A stretch of DNA of 64,000 nucleotides. It comes from Eonycteris spelaea (taxonomy: Eukaryota > Chordata > Mammalia > Chiroptera > Pteropodidae). Below are positions 1-11,911 of this stretch, piece by piece; position 1 is the first letter of the stretch; the number at the start of each line of letters is the position of its first letter. Where the stretch lies: contig PUFA01000027.1 in NCBI GenBank assembly GCA_003508835.1, positions 8,246,001-8,310,000 on the forward strand, given 5' to 3'. The notes beneath the pieces were generated by a model, which saw nothing but the letters and a program-made list of their open reading frames with translations, was not told the DNA's origin and made no database searches. The translations under genes were made by a program, and so were the position numbers.

Positions 1-329
1 GTCAAACCATCACTCTTCAGATGACCGGTATTTTGATACAAAACCTCAAGGAGATCTATTAAAGCCTGATAATAGTTTCCGTTTGAAGTAACAGAACTGT
101 AGTGACTTTGGTCAAAATGTTAGTTTTGAACATGACATGAATAACAGCCTATAAATCTACCCTGAAGAGCTGGAGTATTGTAAACAATTTTTTTTTTTTT
201 TACTTCTATAAATGTTCTGGATTTAAATATCCTGTACCTAGTCAAGTGTGTGAATCTTCTTAAAAGAAATGTAATTTACTGTACAAACTGATCAGTTTTT
301 GAGTGTCTACTATTGCCTCCCCCTTTATT
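1..329. other. Intergenic, no gene seen
   Basis: AT-rich sequence with a short T run near 190-203. No coding signal and no repeat family that I can name until the L1-like sequence begins around 330. Confidence 0.5.
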
Positions 330-900
330 TTTACCAATTCAATGATTTTGGGTATAGTCACTGTTGTATAACCATTATCAAAATCAATTTAGGATGTTTT
401 TATCACCCCCAAAAGAAAGCCCATACTCATTAGTAGTCACTTCTCATTTTCCCCCAACTCTCCTCCTTGCCAGCCCTAGGCAAGCACTGACATATTTTCT
501 GTCTCTATAGATTTGCCTGCACTGGACATTTTATGTAAATGGAGTCATATAGTGTTTTGTCCCTTGAGACTCGCTTCTTTCACTTAGCATAATGTTTTCA
601 AGTTTCAACCATGTTACAGCATGCGCCAGCATTTCACTTATTCTTACTGCCAAATAACATTGCTTTGTATGAATTCACCACGTTTTGTTTATCCATTTCA
701 TTTGATGTACATTTGGGTTGTTTCCACTCTTTGGCTATTATGAATAATGCTGCTGTGAACATTCACATACACATTTTTTTGTGAACATGTTTCCATTTCT
801 CTTGGGTGTATACCTAGGAATGGATTGGCTGCTTGTATGAACAGTCAATGTTTAACTTCCAGACAGTTTTCTAAGGCAGTTGCACCATTTGTATCCCCAT
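330..900 (+). repeat. Old L1 (L1M-type) 3' fragment
   Basis: The stretch runs through the remembered landmarks of old mammalian L1 3' regions in the right order: a block on fitting values in a CCCCCAAAAGAAA context near 405, a TTTCACTTAGCATAATG block near 578, a block on TTTGGGTTGTTTCCACT near 710, and CTCTTGGGTGTATACCTAGGA near 799. It is diverged and has no open frame. The exact subfamily was not determined. Confidence 0.75.
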
Positions 901-1390
901 CATCAGTTACATATAATTTTCAATACCAAAGTATTTTTATGTTGGAATTCATAAAACTTTTAACATCATATTCAATAATACATTTCTTAATATTTGAGTA
1001 AAATTTTAAAAATTGAAAATGTTAAACTGCTTAAAAGTTATAGTTTAAGATCAAAAATATTAAAAGGTATTTCAGTTTTAGAAGCTTGATTTCAATATCC
1101 ATTTCTCCAAAGGATGGAAAATATTTTTTTTTTTGCTTTATTACATGTAATTGTACTTTATAAGTTTACAAGTTGTGTATGTACTTCAGAATATCCAATT
1201 ACAACCTACCTCTCATTTCTGCATTACAGATGAATCCAAAGCCCACCTTTAATCTCCAACTAAATAATGGAAAGTCTATTTAGTGACAGAAAGTAGAAAA
1301 TATTAACTTATCTATCATTTATAATTTCTTTTTTAATAGAATATGCAAAATTCTTAATATTTTTCAGATTTTTTTAATCATTTTTTAAAA
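901..1390. other. Intergenic, AT-rich
   Basis: Very AT-rich sequence without a recognisable repeat, exon or RNA gene. Confidence 0.5.
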
Positions 1391-1806
1391 CCTTTCAACC
1401 CTCTTTATGCATTTCTTTCACCCCCCAACCCCTACCTCTGGCAACCACCAACCTGTCTTCTGTCTATGAGCTTGGTGCCTTTTTTTTTTTTTTTTTTTTG
1501 GAGGAAGGAGGGGTTGTTGTGATTGTTGTTTTTAGATTCCACATATAAGAAAAATCATGTTATTTGCCATTCTTTGATTTATTTCACTTAGCATAATGCC
1601 CCTGAGGTTCTACCATCTTGTTGCAAATGGTAAGATTGTACTCTTTTTATGGCTGAATAATATTCCATTGAATATGTACACCACAATGTCTTTATTCATT
1701 TATCCATCAATGAACACTTAGGTTGTTTTAATATCTTGGCTGTTATAAATAATATTGCAATGATCTTGGAGGTGCATGTATCTTTTCAAGTTAGTATTTC
1801 AGGTTT

Positions 1807-1840
<34 letters not shown>

Positions 1841-1995
1841 AGTAAATACCCAGAAGTAGAATTGTGTGGTAGCTCTATTTTTAATTTTTTGAGGCATCTC
1901 CATACTGTTTTCCATAGTGGCTGCACCAATTTACTTTCCTACTAACAGTTCACAAGGGTTCCCTATTCTCCACATCCTCACCAATACTTATTATG
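1391..1995 (+). repeat. Old L1 (L1M-type) 3' fragment
   Basis: A second copy of the same type of L1 3' sequence: ACCTCTGGCAACCACCA near 1433, TTTCACTTAGCATAATGCC near 1582, TGGCTGAATAATATTCCATTG near 1651, and CATACTGTTTTCCATAGTGGC near 1903. It is interrupted by a T run (about 1480-1499) and a GTT trinucleotide tract (about 1806-1841). The short open frame across the GTT tract only encodes a run of Cys and is not a gene. Confidence 0.78.
1806..1841. repeat. (GTT)n microsatellite
   Basis: About a dozen near-perfect TTG/GTT units inside the L1 fragment. Confidence 0.95.
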
Positions 1996-2160
1996 TATGA
2001 TTACCATTTATAGTTGTGAATAAACAGAACTATGAAATAATTGTAAATTTGCTCTTAGATACAAAAACACTATCTTTCTCTTAGTTACAAACATTTCACT
2101 TAAAATTCTTCTTCTTATACTAATAGTTTAGCAGCTAAGCTATTGCCGTGGCCAGATTTA

Positions 2161-2164
2161 CACA

Positions 2165-2204
<40 letters not shown>

Positions 2205-2228
2205 ACACGCAACACACACACACACACA
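2161..2228. repeat. (CA)n microsatellite
   Basis: A CA dinucleotide tract broken by a few substitutions (AAAC, CGC, AAC). Confidence 0.97.
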
Positions 2229-3205
2229 GATCTATAATCATCCTAAGGTATTCTGGCAGATCATTTACACTTTCTCTATACATTTGTTTTAGAATGAAAT
2301 AGAAATTTTTCGATGTAAGACTAAGATGGTAGGACTGAGTTCTATTGTATGGTCTATGTCACAAACTATTTTATGTAGAGCAGGATTTCAAATTGAATAG
2401 TACTTATATTTGTAATAATTCAACACAGCTTTCTAAATATATCAGAATTTTCCTGAAACAATGTTGCCTTACTATGCTTGGTGTTTAGAACAACTTGGAG
2501 ACAAGTTTCCATTTCAGAATTATAGAAATATTTGAAAACGTGGCTTAGTATACATTTCTATTCAATGTTTTAAACTGTGATTTAAAACAGGAGTGATTTC
2601 TCAGTCTGAATATTAGATTGATTTAATTTTTAGATTCCTAAAGAAGCATTTGCCTCTAAGTTTAATAAGACATCCAGCCTACTTCAAATTTGTATCACAA
2701 AGAGTTGCTATTCTAAAGAAAATATAAAGACCCATTGGTTTAATATATAATGATCACTTGGGACATTAATAAAACCTCTATTTTCCATTATTTATCTTTA
2801 AATAGAAGATAGTAGGGCCATCTCCTAACACTAGTTATTTCTGTGTAAGTGTTAAACTTTAAACTTATTTCATTCCCTGATTTTGAAACTACATCTGGGT
2901 ACGTCTTAAGACCATAAAATCCTTTTGAATTGAGAACATTATAAATTTGTTGCCAACTCGCAATATATTTCAGACTGACAGTTCCTAATCCTGAAATATC
3001 ATATCCTCATGATAAATAAAACACACTGAGGGATTACTGTGCTAAAAACAGGAAGTATACTTTTAAAACAAGGACATATTGATCTTCCATATTTTTTCAC
3101 TACCCTAATCTGTTACAGTGGAAACTTTTTGAACAAATCTTCTTTCCTCCCTTGCACTCTGCATCCTAAAGCAAGTCAGAATGTGGTTGTAGGCAGAGCT
3201 CTTAG
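2229..3205. other. Intergenic, no gene seen
   Basis: Unremarkable AT-rich sequence. No long frame, no splice-flanked exon and no repeat family that I recognise. Confidence 0.5.
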
Positions 3206-3211
3206 TGGAGT

Positions 3212-3640
3212 TGTTAGGTAGTTAGGTAATCTTGAGCAGCAGGAGCGAAGGTCCAGCTCTGTAACCATAGAAACCTCCCATAAGGACCTCCTTAAAATAC
3301 CCATTTTATGGTTATGAATTACTACTACATCCTAAGGCATAAAGGCAATAAAAGTTGCTGGCTTACACCAGCCACAAACATGTGTGCAGAAAGTATTACC
3401 CTAACCTGCCTGTAACCTCAGCCTCATTGTACCTTCATTATAATATCATATACCCAGACGTTCATGAATCTAATTATAAAAGACTGAAATCTAGGCACGT
3501 GCACAGTAGGCAAAGGGTTATTTGGCAGCCAACTGTCAGTCAAGGTGACCTCACACACTGATCATCTACATCATCTAGTACCACTCTTGTAACCTCCCAT
3601 CATGGCCCAAATACATATAAACAGATCTTTCTACATCTTG
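3212..3640 (+). repeat. LTR-like repeat, diverged
   Basis: It opens with TGTTAGGTAGTTAG, the same start as the element at 53568, and shares two inner blocks with it: a TCAA-GTGACCTCAC block near 3539 and a CCCATCATGGCCCAA block near 3596. These correspond to blocks near 53718 and 53757. An AATAAAAG motif lies near 3348. The two are therefore probably copies of one LTR family. The right boundary here is uncertain. Confidence 0.45.
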
Positions 3641-5280
3641 AGTAAGTCCACTATGCTAGGAAGACAGGATTAGGAAAGACTTATTAACTAACAAAAACAA
3701 ACATAAGGTTGTGTGACATGAGGCAAATTCAGGAAATAAATAAATCAATCAATAAATAAACAAACAAACAGACAAACAAAGACCTTAAGGGAGGAGTGCC
3801 TGACTATCTTGGTAAGGGACTTTGACTCCACAGTCTCTAACTCCTTAATGTCAGTTCCTCACATCCAGTTAGTTTCAGAATCCACACACTGTAGAGTGCC
3901 TGGCCAGAGCAATGAATCCTTAAAAGCACGTGATCATGTTCTCTTTCTTGACCTGGATAGTGGCTCTACATAGACAGAGAGGCATGCATTAGCATTGTAT
4001 ACTTGGAGAAGTAGAAGTAGTTCCATGTAGATGGAGCACAGGAATGAACATGGAGGATTGGGAATGAAAGAATGGTGGCAGATGAGGTTAGAAAGCAAGC
4101 CAAAAAACAGTAATCAAAGGTCTACGAAGTGGAGTATTGTAATTTCAGGATACATGGAGGTATTTTAGAGGTATGCAAATCTATAGTGTAAACATGGTGC
4201 ATTTTGCTGAAATATTAATTTCACTTTCTGATAAGAAAGTGGAATTTATGCTGTGGACAAAAAAGGGGCCACATGCTAAACCCGGCAAGCTTGGGAGAGC
4301 CCTCATATGGGCCTTACAAACTCAGAGACTGAAAGTAACTACACTGGATGGTCTGAACATAAAAATTCCTAATTTAAAGTGGGTCATGATGGATAGTCAC
4401 ATCCTAGGTCTGTAGCTTCCTTGACAAAGGTCAATCTTGACCTTCGAAATTATCTGTTGTCTTTGTGCATCTAGGGTAACATACCTTTGAAATGTCAGAG
4501 TAATTTTCTTCTCCAGACCCCTCAAAGGTACAACCACCAGCACCAGAGCACAAAATCCCATTGGTATCTTGTTGCCCACCCACCATCTCTATGTGCTGTA
4601 AATGTTTACTATTCTATACGCACCAATGTAAAAGAAGTATGTGTCTCTCCATTTTACTTTTTATCCAATTCCTGAGATTTCCCAACTTTGCTTTCTTCTG
4701 CTCCTTTAATCTACCACCAATGGACTTCATGTAACTCTCCTTATGTCTCTTCCTTTGATTCTAATGTATAAAATAAGCTGAAAAACTATCATTCTCTGGA
4801 GTATTTTCTCAGTCTGTTGAGATTTTGCTTCCTGGCAATTGTCATCAGTTTGGTTCAAATAAATTCTTATAAGACTTTTTCTTAGGCTAGACATTCTTTC
4901 ATCAACAACGGGGATTCTTATTTTTTTCTTTACATTAAACTTAATCTGTTTTCTTTTTCTTTTTCTTTTCCTTTTTGTAATAACTACACTTGTTTTCACT
5001 GACATTTAATTGAATAGTTTTCTTTCCACCTCTACTGAAACTACCCTCTGAGAGGTCATGAGTGGTCTTTTGCGTGGTAAGTAATTTTTGGCAAATGACC
5101 ATTACATCCAAAAGTTAGGTCAGCCCCAAGCCACCATCATTCTTTTACAGCATCATAAATTATTTTTATTCTTACTTTTATTAACAAAATATAACATGCA
5201 GATAGAAAGCACAGAGATCATAGGTATACAACTTAATAACTATAAGAAAGTGAAATTCTTTCTGAATTTGCTTCGTCTTA
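3641..5280. other. Intergenic, no gene seen
   Basis: Mostly unassigned sequence. It holds an A-rich AAAC/AAAT simple tract (about 3735-3782) and, near 5165-5270, a weak resemblance to old L1 sequence. Short open frames here have no family resemblance. Confidence 0.45.
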
Positions 5281-5282
5281 CA

Positions 5283-5450
5283 TAACCTTATGTTTTTCTT
5301 AGTTGATACATTTCTATTTCCTTGGAACACATCCTGGTTCTCTCCTTCTGTGCCTTTGCTGACACTGTTTCCTTCTTCTTCCTGGAATGCAGCTCCCTCT
5401 CCCACCTGGTTCTTTGCCCTGACTTTGCCCAGCATAAAAGGCTTAAAGCC
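5283..5450 (+). repeat. L2-like fragment
   Basis: The order of phrases (a CTGTGCCTTTGCTGACACTG-like block, TTCCTGGAATGCAGC, then TTTGCCCTGACTTTGCC) matches the 3' part of LINE2 as I remember it. An open frame of 168 codons runs through this and the following AT-rich sequence, but its residues look like chance translation. Confidence 0.5.
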
Positions 5451-6425
5451 TTTTTTTGGGACCCAACTTCAAAACTATACTTTTTCCATGATGTGTGATT
5501 GTGTAACTACTCTTTCTGAAAGTGAAGCCATGTATTCAGACATTTCCACAGCGTTATGTGTACTCCACTATATCCCATATCTCTTTCTACATTGGATTAT
5601 TATTATGATAATTTTTTCACTAAGTTTGTTGGAGACAGATTTATTTATTTGTGAATCAGTTTATGTCTACTTAATATTAAAATATCATCTTAAAGATTTA
5701 ACCATGGTATTTTGTACACATTTCATTTTATCAACCATCACTTATGTTTTAAACATAGTTTTTTCTATACTCAACAACTTTAACATCAAAGTATAATAAC
5801 CAATATTGTACATATGGTAGCATTGGAGCAGTGCACGCCTCAAATGCAACCAGTTTCCTCAGTGTAAACTGAAATGTAAAATGAGATAAGGAGTAAAAAT
5901 TTTAAATTAAATAAAGTGTAGAAGGCTCTTCATATTAATAGCTTTTTTTTTTTGAGTTAGACTGATTATAATTTTTGCATCACAACAGAGATCTCATTTA
6001 AGTTTTGCAATAGTCTCCATAGGCAACCAAAATATATTATTTATAGAATGAGAGATGTACTACTATTCAAACATATGTGACATTTTATTGTCATTTTTAT
6101 CTTAAATAATCTTTCATTATCATGTCGAGAACAGTTTCTAATAAAACATGTTATTTTTCATCAATACGTGAAAACTCAGAGCATCAAAGTAAAGATTCTA
6201 CCTGACTTATTATTTTAAAATAAACCAAAGTCTAAGCAACCCTTAAATGCTAAATGTAAGACAATGAAAAAATAGTTTATTATATTATTAACTATCATAT
6301 AACTATCATATCATAGTTATTCCTTCTTCAGGATTAATAAATCATATTGAATTACTTGACTTATCCTTGTTCTTTTTTTCCAGATTATCACTTGCCTTAC
6401 CTTGTCAGCCCCTCTACCACCATTA

Positions 6426-6426
<1 letters not shown>

Positions 6427-6463
<37 letters not shown>
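6427..6463. repeat. (CA)n microsatellite
   Basis: An uninterrupted AC dinucleotide tract followed by a short degenerate ATGCAC tail. Confidence 0.97.
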
Positions 6464-6466
<3 letters not shown>

Positions 6467-7307
6467 GCACACGCACATATTCATCATGGCAAAGATAAAG
6501 TTATACTTTTCTAAGTTTCTGTTTCAGGACAAACCTACTACACTATAAGTGTTTCTGAAATTTGTTTTTAAGTAAATGAATAAATAAATAAAATGAGCTT
6601 AAGAAAAATGTAACAGAACGTTCTTTTCTCATTATTTTCCCTAGGATATTAGGTCATAGTCCTTCTAAATTATCCTAATAAAATTATTTAGTAGGTAGCT
6701 CCTTGCAAAGAGAACTAATCTGTTGTTTGTTTTATATGTAGTCACAAAGCCTAGTTAATAATACTTTAAATTGTTCAGAATCCTTTAATAATGAGAGAGT
6801 ATTTAGGACAATGTTTCTACTATGTACTATTTTATTAGTTATTAAAAGGTAGTTTTGTATTAATTTAAACAACCCAAATTGCTATGATATCAATTCTATT
6901 TTGAGTAGTAACTAAATTTCCCTCACTAACTGTACAGATGTTTAGTTTAGATTAGAGAATTTGAAATTAGCTGCCTAATCCCTTTATTCTGTGCTTGACA
7001 AAAGAGAGAGCACTTGCAACATTAGATGGTGGTTCTGAACAGTCATTTCAAGAGTGACTGTTACATATTTTATACCAAGCACATACGCTCCCTTGACATG
7101 AAAAGTATAAGAACACGTTTTGTGAAACTGTAAAGGAGCATTTCTCCCTGTTCCCTACTCAACTCATGGTGATAATGTTTTTCACTTCTTATCTAAGGAA
7201 AACAGTGTGAGAGTGTTAATCATGAGTATGCTGATCACTGTCTTCCCACCTCTACCGCAGGATGACCACCACTAATAAACTAATAAAGCGAAGAAGAAAT
7301 ATTGGGT

Positions 7308-7309
7308 AA

Positions 7310-7347
<38 letters not shown>

Positions 7348-7366
7348 CAACAACAACAACAACAAA
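7308..7366. repeat. (AAC)n microsatellite
   Basis: Nearly uninterrupted AAC units with one missing base near 7346. Confidence 0.97.
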
Positions 7367-7814
7367 CGACAAGCCTAAAACAGAAAAACTTGCCTGAAAC
7401 TTGAACTAAAAGATTTGACACGCGTTGGTTTGAAGGTAGAGGAAATTAGTATTTTTCAAAGTCAAAATTAATTTCTGCCTCAAAAGTTGTGAAAGTTTGA
7501 ACACTTCTTTGCGTCCTGTTGCTCTTGGGGTTGAGGAAACTATGAGAATGAGTCCATTACTTATGAAAACACAGCAATTACCTGATGATTAGTTTAAGAA
7601 TACTAAAATAACTGTTAAATGTGATACAGATATTTTTCACTGACGAGCTAAACATTTAATTTTATAATAAAGGTGAATTCAAAGTTGTTTCTACAGGATT
7701 TAAGAATAAATAGGTACAAGTCATTTCTTTGTTTTTTCCTCTGTATGAAATTGTGCCTTTGAAATCATTATTTGTTTTTGTGAAGATCTGTGGGTTCTTG
7801 TTCGAGCAGTCATC

Positions 7815-8570
7815 TTAGGATATCAAACATCTATTCAATAAGTTCACTGAGTTCCTAGTATGTGCCAGACACTGCAGTAGACACTGGGGATAGAACAGCC
7901 CACAAGACTGACATTATCCTTCCCTGCTAGAAATTACAATGGGAAAGAAAAAGGGGACGTTAGTGAAGGCACACAGTAAACAAATATACATTATACCAGG
8001 TAGTGACAAGTGCTAAGAAGAAGAAATAAAACAGAGTAAGGGATAGAGAATGGTGGCAGAGAAGTGGGGCAGATACTTTAGATAAGGCCTCTCTTAGGAG
8101 GTAACGGTTGAGCCTGGGGGAAAAGCTGTCCCCTCCAGAAGCAGAGAGACTATAGGAGAGGACCAGGGACACAAAGGACACCAACTAGAATGACGGCAGC
8201 GGGGTGGTGAAAAGTGGTCAGGTTTGGATGTATGTGTCCACATAACCTGTTGATGGATTAGATGTGCTGTATAAGACCAACTCCTAGGTTCTTGTTCTGA
8301 GTAAGTAGGTGAGTCGGGTTGCCAATGTATAGGATGAGAAATGCCTAGTCTGTGGAGAAGATATAGGGGCTGTTTGATTTGCTTATATTCAGTTGTGAAG
8401 TTCAGGGAAGAGGTTCAGGTTGGAGAAAAATTGGGGAGAATAAAGGGTGTTTAAAACTCTGATACTGGATGAGATACCCAAGGAGAAGCAAAGACCTAAA
8501 CTGAGTCTGGAGCACTTCAACATGAGGACATAAAACCTGTGACAGAGACGATTAGAGTGTTCATGATAGA
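7815..8570 (-). repeat. LINE2 fragment
   Basis: Read on the + strand this is the reverse complement of the L2 3' end: a TATGTGCCAGACACTG block near 7859, CTGGGGATAGAACAG near 7884, GACAAGTGCTAAGAAG near 8004, GGCCTCTCTTAGGAGGT near 8086, then the farther-5' L2 phrases around 8390-8510 (GGTTCAGGTTGGAGA, GGATGAGATACCCAAGG). It contains no intact reading frame. Confidence 0.75.
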
Positions 8571-9179
8571 AGACAGAAATGTAAAAAGGACTACACAGAA
8601 CTGGATTGTTGAAATAAAATATAACACAATGCTAGTTAAAACTGAGAAGAATGAGAATTCATCTGTACTGATATGATAGCCTTATTGGAGCCCCAATGTA
8701 CTGGACATTCTCACTGACAATCATGCCGGAAGAGGCAGTCCAAGAACAGGAAATAGGGACATAGAAAGTAGGCTTTGCATGTGGTGTGACATGACACATT
8801 TCTATCACAGGGTCTCTAGGCAGTTTGGCCTGGGTTAGGTGTTCAGAGGCACATAAAGGCCCTCCAGAGGAAGGGAAAACTGTCCTGTGGCTTGAAACTG
8901 GGTGGAGCTAGATCTTATGAGGAAGGTTTTGGAGCTGTGGGTCCAGTGAATTCTTGTCTAGAAGTTATTCTAAGTGAATTTTGGGTCGTACTTTGCTTCT
9001 GACATCCTTTTTCAGTCTTGTTAAAAATTGTACTCTGGCTTTATGTTACAGTCAATCAAAGCAAATTAACCTAAATGTGGAATCCCTAGAGTGTAATAAA
9101 TAAGAGAACATATTCTGGTGCCAGACATAGGGGACAAATCCCAACGCTACTGCCCATTAACTGAAAAATAGTTAGGAAG
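8571..9179. other. Intergenic, no gene seen
   Basis: Unassigned sequence; no coding or RNA-gene signal. Confidence 0.45.
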
Positions 9180-9560
9180 TGAATTAGCTAGTTTAAGGGA
9201 GATATCACGAGAACCAGATGCAAGTAGAGGAAATGGAAGGCAAAGAAAGAAATGGATTAAAGAGACAGTGGTTGCTAATCGTAAGTGGGGCATAGGAGAA
9301 TTTTTAAAATAACTCTGAGATTTCTACTTGGGGCTTTTAAATGACTTACCACCAACCAAACCAGGGACCAACAGAGGAGAGCCGTGTTTCAGCAGGGCTA
9401 GTAATGAAGTGATAATTAAGTTTTGAACATGCTGGGTATTTGGCAGAGGAGTTTAAGAGGCAATTGAAATGGAGTCTAATTCAAAAAATTTTCTGACTAT
9501 AAGGTTATGAGACATGAGTAAATTACTATGAGTATGAATGACATTGATACACTTCAGAAG
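9180..9560 (-). repeat. LINE2-like fragment
   Basis: A second, more diverged L2-type segment on the - strand. The pattern GAGATTTCTACTTGGGGC followed by AAGTTTTGAACATGCTGG and an AGGCAATTGAAATGGAG block follows the remembered L2 order. Probably a separate copy from the one ending near 8570. Confidence 0.5.
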
Positions 9561-9629
9561 CACAAAATGCACCAGTTTTTCTTCAATCATTTTGGACTCA
9601 GGAAAAGCCTTTTTCTAGCACATCTTTTT

Positions 9630-10860
9630 ATCTCTGCTTCACTGATATAATTGACATATAACATTGTGTAAGTTTATAGTGTACAATATGATGATTTAAT
9701 ATATGTATTTATTGTGCGATGATTGCCACAATAAGGTCAATTAAAACATCCAACATCTCACATAGTTACCATTTGTGTGTGTGTGTGTGTGTGTGTGTCA
9801 ATAACATTTACCATCTATTCTCTTAGCAACTTTCAAGTAACAATGTGATATTGTTAACCATAGTCACCATGCTGTACATAGAACCTCAGAACTCATTCAT
9901 CTTGTCCATGGCTATGCTAGCCTGAACAAGCTGGATCCCGTCTGATCTTGCAAGCTAAGCAGGGTCAGGCCTGGTTAGGATTTGGCTAGGAGACCACCTA
10001 GGAAGACCTGGTGCTATAGGCATAAAAAAAAAAAAATAAGGGATTGTAAGATGACAAGATCCTTGCAATCTGTGAGGTCAACCAAGGGTTGCCTCACCTG
10101 AAAAATAAAAAAAATGAAAGAACTTATGCATCTTATAACTGGAAGTTTATAGCCATATGACTCGTCCCATGTCTCCCCATTATCTTTTACCCAAGCCCTT
10201 GGCAATTACCATTTGAAAAGCCTCTGGCAATAACCATTCTACTCTCTGATGCTCAGTTCAACTTTTTAAGATTCAATTATAAGTGATATCATATAATATT
10301 TGTGTTTCTGTGACTTATTTCATTTAGCATAATGACCTCCAGTTTCATCCATGTTTTTACAAATGGCAGTTGTCTTTTTTATATATGTGTGTATATCTAT
10401 ACATACCATGACTTCATTATCCATTGACAGATTATTTCTATGAGTTGACTATTGTAAATTATGCTGTAATAAACATGGAGGTGCAGATATCTCTTCAAGA
10501 TACTGATTTCATTCCCTTTGAAATTATACTCCGAAGTGAGATTGCTGGATCATATGGTAGTTCTATTTTTAATTTTTTGAGGAACCTCCACATTGTTTGC
10601 CATAGTGCTTGAACCAATTTGCAGTACCACCAGTGTATACAAAAATTCTTTTTTCTCCACATCCTTGCCAACACATATCTCTGGACTTTTTGATAATAGC
10701 CATTCTAACAGGTGTGAAGTAATATCTCACTGTGGTTTTGAATTGCATTCCCCTGACAATTGGTGGTACGGAGCACCTTTTCATGTAACTGTTGGTATTT
10801 TTATGTCTTGCTTGGAAAAATGTCTATTCAAGACCTTTGCTCATTTTTGAAATTGGATTT
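9630..10860 (+). repeat. Old L1 (L1M-type), split by a 5S SINE
   Basis: L1 3'-region phrases run on both sides of the SINE at 9904-10120: an ATTGACATATAACATTGTG block near 9649, AACCATAGTCACCATGCTGTACAT near 9856, then after the SINE ATAACTGGAAGTTTATAG, TTTCATTTAGCATAATGACC near 10319, TTGCTGGATCATATGGTAG near 10541, GATAATAGCCATTCTAACAGG near 10691, and GGAAAAATGTCTATTC near 10814. A GT tract (about 9773-9799) lies within it. Copy order across the SINE is collinear, so the SINE inserted into a pre-existing L1. Confidence 0.85.
9904..10120 (+). mobile_element. 5S rRNA-derived SINE, long form (copy A)
   Basis: Positions 9904-10018 align along nearly the whole length of vertebrate 5S rRNA, including the internal pol III promoter region (CAAGCTAAGCAGGGTC, then a diverged GGTTAGGATTTGGCTAGGAGACC) and the 3' end (CTGGTGCTATAGGC). 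An A run follows, then a non-5S module of about 75 nt (10038-10100) and a second A-rich tail. The element is flanked by AACTCATTCATCTT (9890-9903) and AACTTATGCATCTT (10121-10134), which agree at 12 of 14 positions and form a target-site duplication in L1. It is not a functional 5S gene: it is diverged and polyadenylated. It matches what I remember of fruit-bat MEG-RL. Confidence 0.9.
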
Positions 10861-10889
10861 TTTTTTTGAAGAGGAGAAAACATACCGAC

Positions 10890-11070
10890 TTTCTCAAAAT
10901 GTCTCATCATTAATTACCTGGGATACTTAGTAAAAATGCAGATCACTAGTTCCTCCCCTGATGTTTTTGATTTGGCAGATATATAATGGTGACCAAGAAT
11001 CTATACTTTTACAGGCACTACCAGGCAACTCTCATTATTAGCCAAGTTTTGAAAAACAGAACTAAAAGCA
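10890..11070. repeat. MER5-like hAT-Charlie remnant
   Basis: Phrases such as TCATTAATTACCTGGGATACTTAG, AAAATGCAGATCACTAG and a terminal GAAAAACAG resemble the short nonautonomous MER5A-type element. Diverged; terminal repeats not clear. Confidence 0.5.
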
Positions 11071-11079
11071 GAGGTTCAT

Positions 11080-11310
11080 AGTTCCTAGTGTCTCAGTAAT
11101 ATTTTTTTTCATGGTGACTCAGGCCAAAAGAAATATGCCAAGGATCCATTTAATAGATAGATACACTTTTCATAGTTGTAGTTTTTAAGAGACTCCAACA
11201 GATGGCGCTGCATTTCCCTCAAAAAGTTAAACTATCCCCCTGAGTTCCCTGAGGCACCCCAGAGCACCTTTCAGCACAGTTTATGAACTATAGCCTAAAG
11301 AGAACATTTT
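11080..11310. repeat. DNA-transposon remnant, same family as 32825-33050
   Basis: Shares with 32825-33050 the blocks GTGTCTCAGTAA, TTTTTCATGGTGAC, AGG-CAAAAGAAAT and a CATTTCCCTCAA block near 11213. The family appears to be a nonautonomous hAT-like element, inferred from its size and its ends in the other copy. I cannot name it securely. Confidence 0.5.
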
Positions 11311-11439
11311 CCTAGCATAACATCTAAATAAAATATTTGAATGAGCCTTCTATAGGAATATTGTGGAACAAAGTTGACAGTATATTCCATGAATTTTGTT
11401 ACTTTTTATATCAGCTATTGCAGTTTCATATGATTGCTA

Positions 11440-11620
11440 TTGCTTATAGAGCAGGGTATCATTTTCCTATGACGAGTCAGAGAGTAAATATTTTTAGGTT
11501 TTGTGGGCCACAGATAGTCTCTAATTCATACTCTTATCTTTTCTGTTGTAGTCCTTTAAACATGCAAAACCATTTGCCCACAGACTGTAATTTGCCAGTC
11601 CCTGATCTAGTTATAAGCTT
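11440..11620. repeat. hAT-like DNA-transposon remnant
   Basis: GAGAGTAAATATTTTTAGG, TTTTGTGGGCCACAGATAG and a closing TAATTTGCCAGTCCCTGATC resemble a common mammalian nonautonomous hAT element containing a 'tttgtgggcca' core and a '-ggttgccgacccctg'-type end. Confidence 0.55.
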
Positions 11621-11911
11621 GGTTCTAACATTAAAGTACAGTTCAATGTAGGTGCTTCTGCAAGGCTAGACGTTCTGGGTATTTTCCTGTCTCCTTTTGC
11701 TTCTGGGAAGTCTCTGCAGAAATGCACCCTATCTGATACAAAGCTATTAAACAGAAGACAGTCATTGAATCTTGTTCTATTTCCTGATTTAATGAGAATT
11801 TGCAAGTTTTTGCAGTTTACTTTTCAAAATCCTGTGTTGTAGCTAGATTTTCTTTAAAAAGTGATGTGTGTGTATGGTAAAAGTAAAGATTAGAAAAGAA
11901 AAAGAATCCTA

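Larger units (their letters stand above)
5451..7814. other. Intergenic, no gene seen
   Basis: AT-rich, with a CA tract (6427-6463) and an AAC tract (7308-7366). No other repeat or gene could be supported. Confidence 0.5.

Noticed and set aside
5290..5796. 168-codon open frame
   Set aside because: It crosses an L2-like fragment and AT-rich sequence; residues look random and no start, splice or homology evidence exists.
9904..10120. Functional 5S rRNA gene
   Set aside because: Diverged from 5S, carries an internal A run, an unrelated 3' module, an A-rich tail and a target duplication; it is a SINE.
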